From: Candidatus Bathyarchaeota archaeon
GTDB lineage: Archaea; Thermoproteota; Bathyarchaeia; Bathyarchaeales; Bathyarchaeaceae
Direction of reading: 5' to 3'
DNA: 9,270 nucleotides
Assembly (NCBI GenBank): GCA_020356305.1
Contig: CP070636.1
Span: 281,688 to 290,957 of the forward strand
Shown here: piece after piece, positions 5,962 through 9,270 of the stretch
How positions within the stretch are numbered: position 1 is the stretch's first letter
Layout of the letters: each line of letters begins with the position of its first letter
Position numbers and translations under genes: made by a program
Notes under the pieces: model-generated
What the model was told of the DNA's origin: nothing
The model's database searches: none
The model's input: the letters and a program-made list of their open reading frames with translations, nothing else

Positions 5962-5985
5962 CTTTTAACTCTCCTCCCAACCTTC

Positions 5986-5996
5986 TTTATATTAAA
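5986..5996 (-). promoter_or_regulatory. TATA box of the MFS gene
   Basis: On the minus strand TTTAATATAAA is a good archaeal TATA match. Initiation about 25 bases downstream falls near 5965, just before the ribosome binding site, giving a short leader of about 20 bases to TTG 5944. Promoter, ribosome binding site and start at consistent spacing support the longer gene model. Confidence 0.6.
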
Positions 5997-6123
5997 ATTA
6001 TGTCGTTATGTCCCAAACTCAGAACTGATATGCGCTATGTGAGGATTTGGTTTGGACGCTCGGGCGACTTAGACGACCCAAACTGGAAAGTTTAACCCAT
6101 GTTTAAACAAAGTTACAGATCAC

Positions 6124-6579
6124 TCACATGGTTTTTTTGCCCAAGATTGTCTTGGCTGGAAGTGCTAAGCCAATGAAAAGGAGGGCTAGCCCTAATATGG
6201 GGGTGGCAACACCTGTGCTCTCCACATATCCGATCGCGATGCGGTAACCTATTAGGCTTCCCCAAGTTATGAGACCAGCTATCAATAGGGCGTACCATGA
6301 CCATTTCTCACCTCTGCGATAGCTCTTCTGAATTATAAGGATAATAAGGAGACTTGTCGCCAGTCTCTCAATCCCGATTAGTCTTTTCGTGAAAAGCCAC
6401 AGTTCTGCTGGTTTGGGGTTGCTGGTCAAGAAGTCAGAGTAAGGCTGACCCGTATATGCGCCAAAATCACTCACAAACGCCACTTCTGTCACGAATATCC
6501 AAAGCACCGCAGTAATTAAGGCGTAAATCCCCATAGCAATCATAAACCACGAGCCAATCTTGACAGATGATTCTTGCAT
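6124..6579 (-). CDS. Four-helix integral membrane protein, unknown function
   Basis: A 151-residue protein from ATG 6577-6579, with a weak AAAGG upstream. Four hydrophobic helices lie at about 9-30, 66-84, 93-115 and 122-142. An extracellular-looking loop (31-62) carries aromatic and acidic residues, and a basic cytoplasmic-looking loop Y-R-R-G-E-K-W follows helix 2. The C-terminus is basic (I-L-G-K-K). There is no signal peptide cleavage site, cysteine pair or catalytic motif. The size and helix count recall DoxX-like and other small four-helix families, but I see no diagnostic motif, so I leave it unnamed. It ends about 180 bases before the MFS start on the same strand. A separate TATA-like box serves the MFS gene, so they need not be one operon. 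Confidence 0.8.
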   Translation of the reverse strand: MQESSVKIGSWFMIAMGIYALITAVLWIFVTEVAFVSDFGAYTGQPYSDFLTSNPKPAELWLFTKRLIGIERLATSLLIILIIQKSYRRGEKWSWYALLIAGLITWGSLIGYRIAIGYVESTGVATPILGLALLFIGLALPAKTILGKKTM

Positions 6580-6700
6580 CTTTCTAACCTTTTGCGTAAG
6601 GTGTTTCCTTTGGTTTTTATGACTTGTGGAAGAAACTTCGAATGCTCAAGTCTGTCCATTGACGTTCAATCAAACAATCAATTCCTTTATCCAAATGTCC

Positions 6701-6730
6701 TTCAGCCCTTCAGATTCGTCTGAGGCTGAA
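6701..6730. repeat. Strong hairpin with TTCG loop between two minus-strand genes
   Basis: TTCAGCC (6701-6707) pairs with GGCTGAA (6724-6730), and TCAGA (6710-6714) pairs with TCTGA (6719-6723). This leaves a 2-base bulge (CT) and a TTCG loop, with twelve base pairs in all. It lies after the stop of the coiled-coil gene. No T-tract follows on either strand, so it is not a classical intrinsic terminator. It may be an mRNA 3' structure, an operator or part of a small RNA. The TTCG loop belongs to the plus-strand transcript; on the minus strand it reads CGAA. Confidence 0.6.
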
Positions 6731-6744
6731 TTCTGGAAGAAGGC

Positions 6745-6756
6745 TGGCGCGCGCCA
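6745..6756. repeat. 12-base perfect GC-rich palindrome
   Basis: TGGCGCGCGCCA is an exact 12-base palindrome, beginning ten bases beyond the stop of the coiled-coil gene on its strand. Its first ten bases also occur at 3077-3086, ahead of the beta-grasp-like gene, within the imperfect palindrome 3073-3089. Such a GC run is unusual in this moderate-GC window. Confidence 0.7.
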
Positions 6757-6765
6757 AAATTGAAA

Positions 6766-8418
6766 CTAGGCATATATGTACAAGAGCTTGCTAAGAGTTT
6801 GAAGCTCGTTTTTTGATATCCATTTTTCATTTTCTAACTCTTTCAATCCCCTCTTAACGCCCCTTCGCAACTTTTTCATTCGTAAGACGCTGTCTTGGAT
6901 TCCAGCCTCGGTTACCTCTTTTTCGAACATGGGACTTTTTTGGATTAGTGTTACAAGCTGATTAAGGAACACTGTCATGGCCTTTGAGCGAGGCTGAAGA
7001 AAAGCTTTCATTTTTGTGGCGCCCAAAGCTCCCTTCATTTTTGTCAAGATTCCCATGTCACCCACGATGGATGGAGGATACAAGACATATCTTTTATTCG
7101 GTTCCATTTCGTAACGAGCGAGGTAGAAGGGCAAGTATACCAGTGCATTGGCTTTTCTTCTTCTCGCCATACTTATACTGTCAAACTGCGCGCACACGGA
7201 TGCCTTTTTTGACTTTGCCATTTCATTCATTTGATCTATTACTAGGGAAGTGGTATCCTGCAGCGCCGTTATTTCCTGTCGCTTGATTTTGATTCTGGCT
7301 TCGCGTGAAGCCTCAAGGTCTCTAAGAATCTTTGTGGCTCGTTCGATGCACGTTTCACACTGAATCCTCTGTTGGGATGTCTCCAGTTTCTTGGCAGTCT
7401 CCAGTTTCTCTATTTTTTTGACAGTGGCTTCGATGTTTCTCTTGAGAGCTGGGAGTCTCTTCTTGATTCTTTTGAGCTTCCGGGTCCATTGGCTCTCGTT
7501 TCGTTTGTTCTTGCGACGCCTGCAAGATTTTATTTTGACCTTGTAGCGCTCTATCTCAGCTCTTAGATGTCTCTGCGTTTTTTCAAGTTTGGTCTCGTTT
7601 TCGTGAAGGAGCCGAAGTCGTCTGTCGAATCGTTTAGATGTCCTAGTGATTTTTTTGTCATACTTCTCTTGAATTTGCCGTCTTTTTCTTGTTACTCTAG
7701 GCTCGACCTTCTTAATTCGCTTGGCAAACTTTTTTCGAGCTTCTTTGATTTCTTTTCGAATCGCTTTTACTTTTTCCATGGTTGTCTTGTTGAGCAGTTT
7801 CATACTTGCGTTTAAGTTTTCTACATCGTCGTCGATTTTTGCTCTCAGATCTGAAAGCTCTTTGATAGAGGCTGAGATTTCGGATTCGTTAATGAGAGGG
7901 GACAAAACCGCTTTCGTTGTTAATGGTTTTCTAGTTTTCTTCATCTCCGAAAGATAGTCCAAAAAAACCTGTATGAAGTCTGGGGACGCAATGAGGCCTT
8001 CTATGGTTTTTTCCTCTTTGCCAACGAAGCTTTTGAAGTAGTTGACATTTCGAGTGAGAGTCACGGAATATGCCCTACATGTTTTGGCGCTTCCCTGCAC
8101 ATCCTTGTTGAAGGCCCTGATATCGGGCACTTTGTCATAGGACAGCGTGTGTGATGTGACACCAAGTCCGTCAAATATTAGATTTCCTCCATTCCATGGA
8201 ACCACCCATATGGGATAGCAAGCTTCAGCTATGAATACCAGTTTCTCATCTGTCTTCTTCAAAATGTGGCCTTCGCCCTTTTCTCTATTCGACTCTGCCA
8301 GGTAGAAAACAGCCGCCATCTCCATCTCCTTTGTAAAATCTTTGATTCGATCCCGTGCAGAGATGGCAAAAGGCAGAATAAGCCTCGTTTTCAATCCTAC
8401 ATCCAAATGATCAGCCAT
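6766..8418 (-). CDS. Large basic coiled-coil protein with similar motifs flanking the coil; function unknown
   Basis: A 550-residue protein from ATG 8416-8418, supported by TAGGAGGAG five bases upstream. There is no signal peptide or membrane helix. The N-terminal region (1-175) has a hydrophobic core, E-A-C-Y-P-I-W-V-V-P-W (65-75) then L-I-F-D-G-L-G-V (80-87). Residues about 180-405 form a long, almost unbroken coiled coil, extremely rich in Lys and Arg at 215-340. The C-terminal region has L-V-Y-L-P-F-Y-L-A-R-Y-E (426-437), Y-V-L-Y-P-P-S-I-V (444-452), and a helical end with a winged-helix-like look (510-550). The C-x-x-C at 354-357 lacks a partner pair. No ATPase, nuclease or SMC head motif is present. 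It is probably a cytoplasmic or membrane-peripheral structural protein, and the basic coil could contact nucleic acid. It sits 96 bases downstream of TatD on the same strand. I do not recognise the family. Confidence 0.85.
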   Translation of the reverse strand: MADHLDVGLKTRLILPFAISARDRIKDFTKEMEMAAVFYLAESNREKGEGHILKKTDEKLVFIAEACYPIWVVPWNGGNLIFDGLGVTSHTLSYDKVPDIRAFNKDVQGSAKTCRAYSVTLTRNVNYFKSFVGKEEKTIEGLIASPDFIQVFLDYLSEMKKTRKPLTTKAVLSPLINESEISASIKELSDLRAKIDDDVENLNASMKLLNKTTMEKVKAIRKEIKEARKKFAKRIKKVEPRVTRKRRQIQEKYDKKITRTSKRFDRRLRLLHENETKLEKTQRHLRAEIERYKVKIKSCRRRKNKRNESQWTRKLKRIKKRLPALKRNIEATVKKIEKLETAKKLETSQQRIQCETCIERATKILRDLEASREARIKIKRQEITALQDTTSLVIDQMNEMAKSKKASVCAQFDSISMARRRKANALVYLPFYLARYEMEPNKRYVLYPPSIVGDMGILTKMKGALGATKMKAFLQPRSKAMTVFLNQLVTLIQKSPMFEKEVTEAGIQDSVLRMKKLRRGVKRGLKELENEKWISKNELQTLSKLLYIYA

Positions 8419-8423
8419 AGATG

Positions 8424-8432
8424 CTCCTCCTA
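8424..8432 (-). promoter_or_regulatory. Ribosome binding site of the coiled-coil gene
   Basis: On the minus strand TAGGAGGAG is five bases before ATG 8416-8418, a strong Shine-Dalgarno that fixes the start. AT-rich DNA at 8439-8470, including the palindrome TGTTAACA (8455-8462) and a T-rich stretch on this strand (8468-8479), may hold the TatD 3' end and a promoter. No single TATA box stands out. Confidence 0.75.
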
Positions 8433-8514
8433 ACAGGGATTAATAAGGTCAAAATGTTAACAATTATGAAAAGAAAATCTATATTCGTGCTCAGCTTGGA
8501 TGCGGGTGCATTTT

Positions 8515-9270
8515 CTAGGAGAATTGAAAGATTTCCTTGGCGTTTCTTGTCGTTGCTTCAGCTAGCACATCTATAGAGGTTCCCTTGAGATCTGCAATTT
8601 TTTCTGCGATGAACGGTAGGTAGGCTGGTTCGTTTCTTTTTCCTCTCACGTTTTGGGGGGCAAGCCAGGGGCTGTCGGTTTCGAGGAGAATCTTGTCTAA
8701 GTCTATTTCTTTGACTATTTGTTGTAGTTTGCGCGAGTTGGGGAAGGTAACGGGGCCTGCGAAGGATATGTAGAACCCGAGCTTGACGCACTGTTCAGCC
8801 ATTTCTCTGCTTCCTGAGAAGCAGTGCATGACGCCTTTTGTTTTTCCTTTGAATTTTGACAGCATTTTGAGGATGTCGGCATGTGCTTCTCTGTCGTGAA
8901 TGGCGACTGGTAACCCCAATTTTTCAGCTAGAAACAGTTGAGCTTCAAAAGCTTTCTTCTGAGCGTCTCGTGGAGACAGGTTTCGGTAGTAGTCTAATCC
9001 AATCTCTCCGATAGCTACAACCTTCGGGTCTTCAGAAAACCTCGCCAGTCTGTCTAGGACAACCCCGTTTAGCTGACTGGCATTGTGAGGATGAACTCCC
9101 ACGGTTGCGTAGACTCCATGGTGTTTTTCGGCTAGTTCAATGGCTTTTCTGCTTCCATCCAAGTCAAATCCAACGTTCACTATGTGTTTCACGTCGGCTC
9201 TTCTAGCCCGATCTACAACCTTTTCCCGGTCTCTATCAAAGCTTGCCCATTGAAGATGAGCATGCGTGTC
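8515..9270 (-). CDS. tatD: TatD-family metal-dependent deoxyribonuclease (N-terminus cut by window end)
   Basis: TatD proteins are TIM-barrel metal-dependent hydrolases, mostly acting as 3'-5' DNases in DNA repair or turnover. The frame stays open to the last base and begins D-T-H-A-H-L, so the gene continues past the window and only a few codons are missing. An internal GTG (9190-9192) is not the start. Numbered from the first visible residue, metal ligands and active-site residues are all present: H-A-H (3-5), V-H-P-H (60-62), G-E-I-G-L-D-Y (Glu89), I-H-D-R-E-A (His125), M-H-C-F-S-G (His149) and E-T-D-S-P-W-L-A-P (Asp199). The visible 251 residues fit the usual 250-270. It is followed on the same strand by the coiled-coil gene after 96 bases. 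Cotranscription is possible, but no functional link is evident. Confidence 0.95.
   Translation of the reverse strand, partial: DTHAHLQWASFDRDREKVVDRARRADVKHIVNVGFDLDGSRKAIELAEKHHGVYATVGVHPHNASQLNGVVLDRLARFSEDPKVVAIGEIGLDYYRNLSPRDAQKKAFEAQLFLAEKLGLPVAIHDREAHADILKMLSKFKGKTKGVMHCFSGSREMAEQCVKLGFYISFAGPVTFPNSRKLQQIVKEIDLDKILLETDSPWLAPQNVRGKRNEPAYLPFIAEKIADLKGTSIDVLAEATTRNAKEIFQFS

Noticed and set aside
6050..6083. GTTTGG (6050-6055) / CCAAAC (6078-6083) inverted repeat, and the GTTTAAAC palindrome at 6101-6108
   Set aside because: The arms are short (6 bp) with a 22-base loop, and the AT-rich 8-base palindrome is expected by chance. They are not strong enough to call a site.
6984..7957. Several plus-strand open frames opposite the coiled-coil gene
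   Set aside because: They are antisense shadows. The Lys/Glu-rich coding strand gives Phe/Ser/Leu-rich reverse frames with few stops. They lack ribosome binding sites, while the minus-strand gene has a strong one.
1..9270. CRISPR array, mobile element or defence system
   Set aside because: There are no regularly spaced repeats, no transposase or integrase, no terminal inverted repeats, and no nuclease/ATPase pair typical of defence. TatD alone is a housekeeping nuclease.

Overview
The window looks archaeal. The best guess is a TACK-lineage organism such as a Bathyarchaeia-like Thermoproteota, but no rRNA or marker gene fixes this. The evidence is TATA-like boxes at archaeal spacing upstream of several genes, frequent TTG/GTG starts, gene-overlapping transcription units, a small membrane protein joined to a zinc ribbon, and a large basic coiled-coil protein of a type I cannot place in bacteria. 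Base composition is moderate and fairly even, with no obvious island.

Region 1 (1-2874, + strand) is the downstream part of a dipeptide/oligopeptide ABC importer operon. It holds the last codons of a DppB-type permease, a complete DppC-type permease, and the two ATPases DppD and DppF. The genes overlap or nearly touch and use non-ATG starts. The substrate-binding protein and most of DppB must lie upstream of the window.

Region 2 (3106-4572, + strand) is a run of four small genes, separated by gaps that hold hairpins and TATA-like elements. They encode a protein ending like a MoaD/ThiS beta-grasp protein but with a tail after the GG, a two-helix membrane protein with a C-terminal zinc ribbon, a short charged helical protein containing an internal repeat, and a small winged-helix-like protein.

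Region 3 (4727-6579, - strand) holds an MFS transporter and a four-helix membrane protein. The MFS gene extends well beyond its longest uninterrupted frame. A good TATA box, a strong Shine-Dalgarno and an in-frame first membrane helix precede it. A single TGA, where the family usually has tryptophan, splits the gene. This is the clearest anomaly in the window.

Region 4 (6766-9270, - strand) holds an unrecognised 550-residue protein, a long basic coiled coil flanked by two similar small motifs, and a TatD-family metal-dependent nuclease whose first few codons are off the end. The gap between regions 3 and 4 holds a 12-bp-stem hairpin with a TTCG loop and a 12-bp perfect GC-rich palindrome.

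I see no CRISPR array, transposase, integrase, tRNA, rRNA or defence system. No gene-free stretch exceeds about 230 bases.
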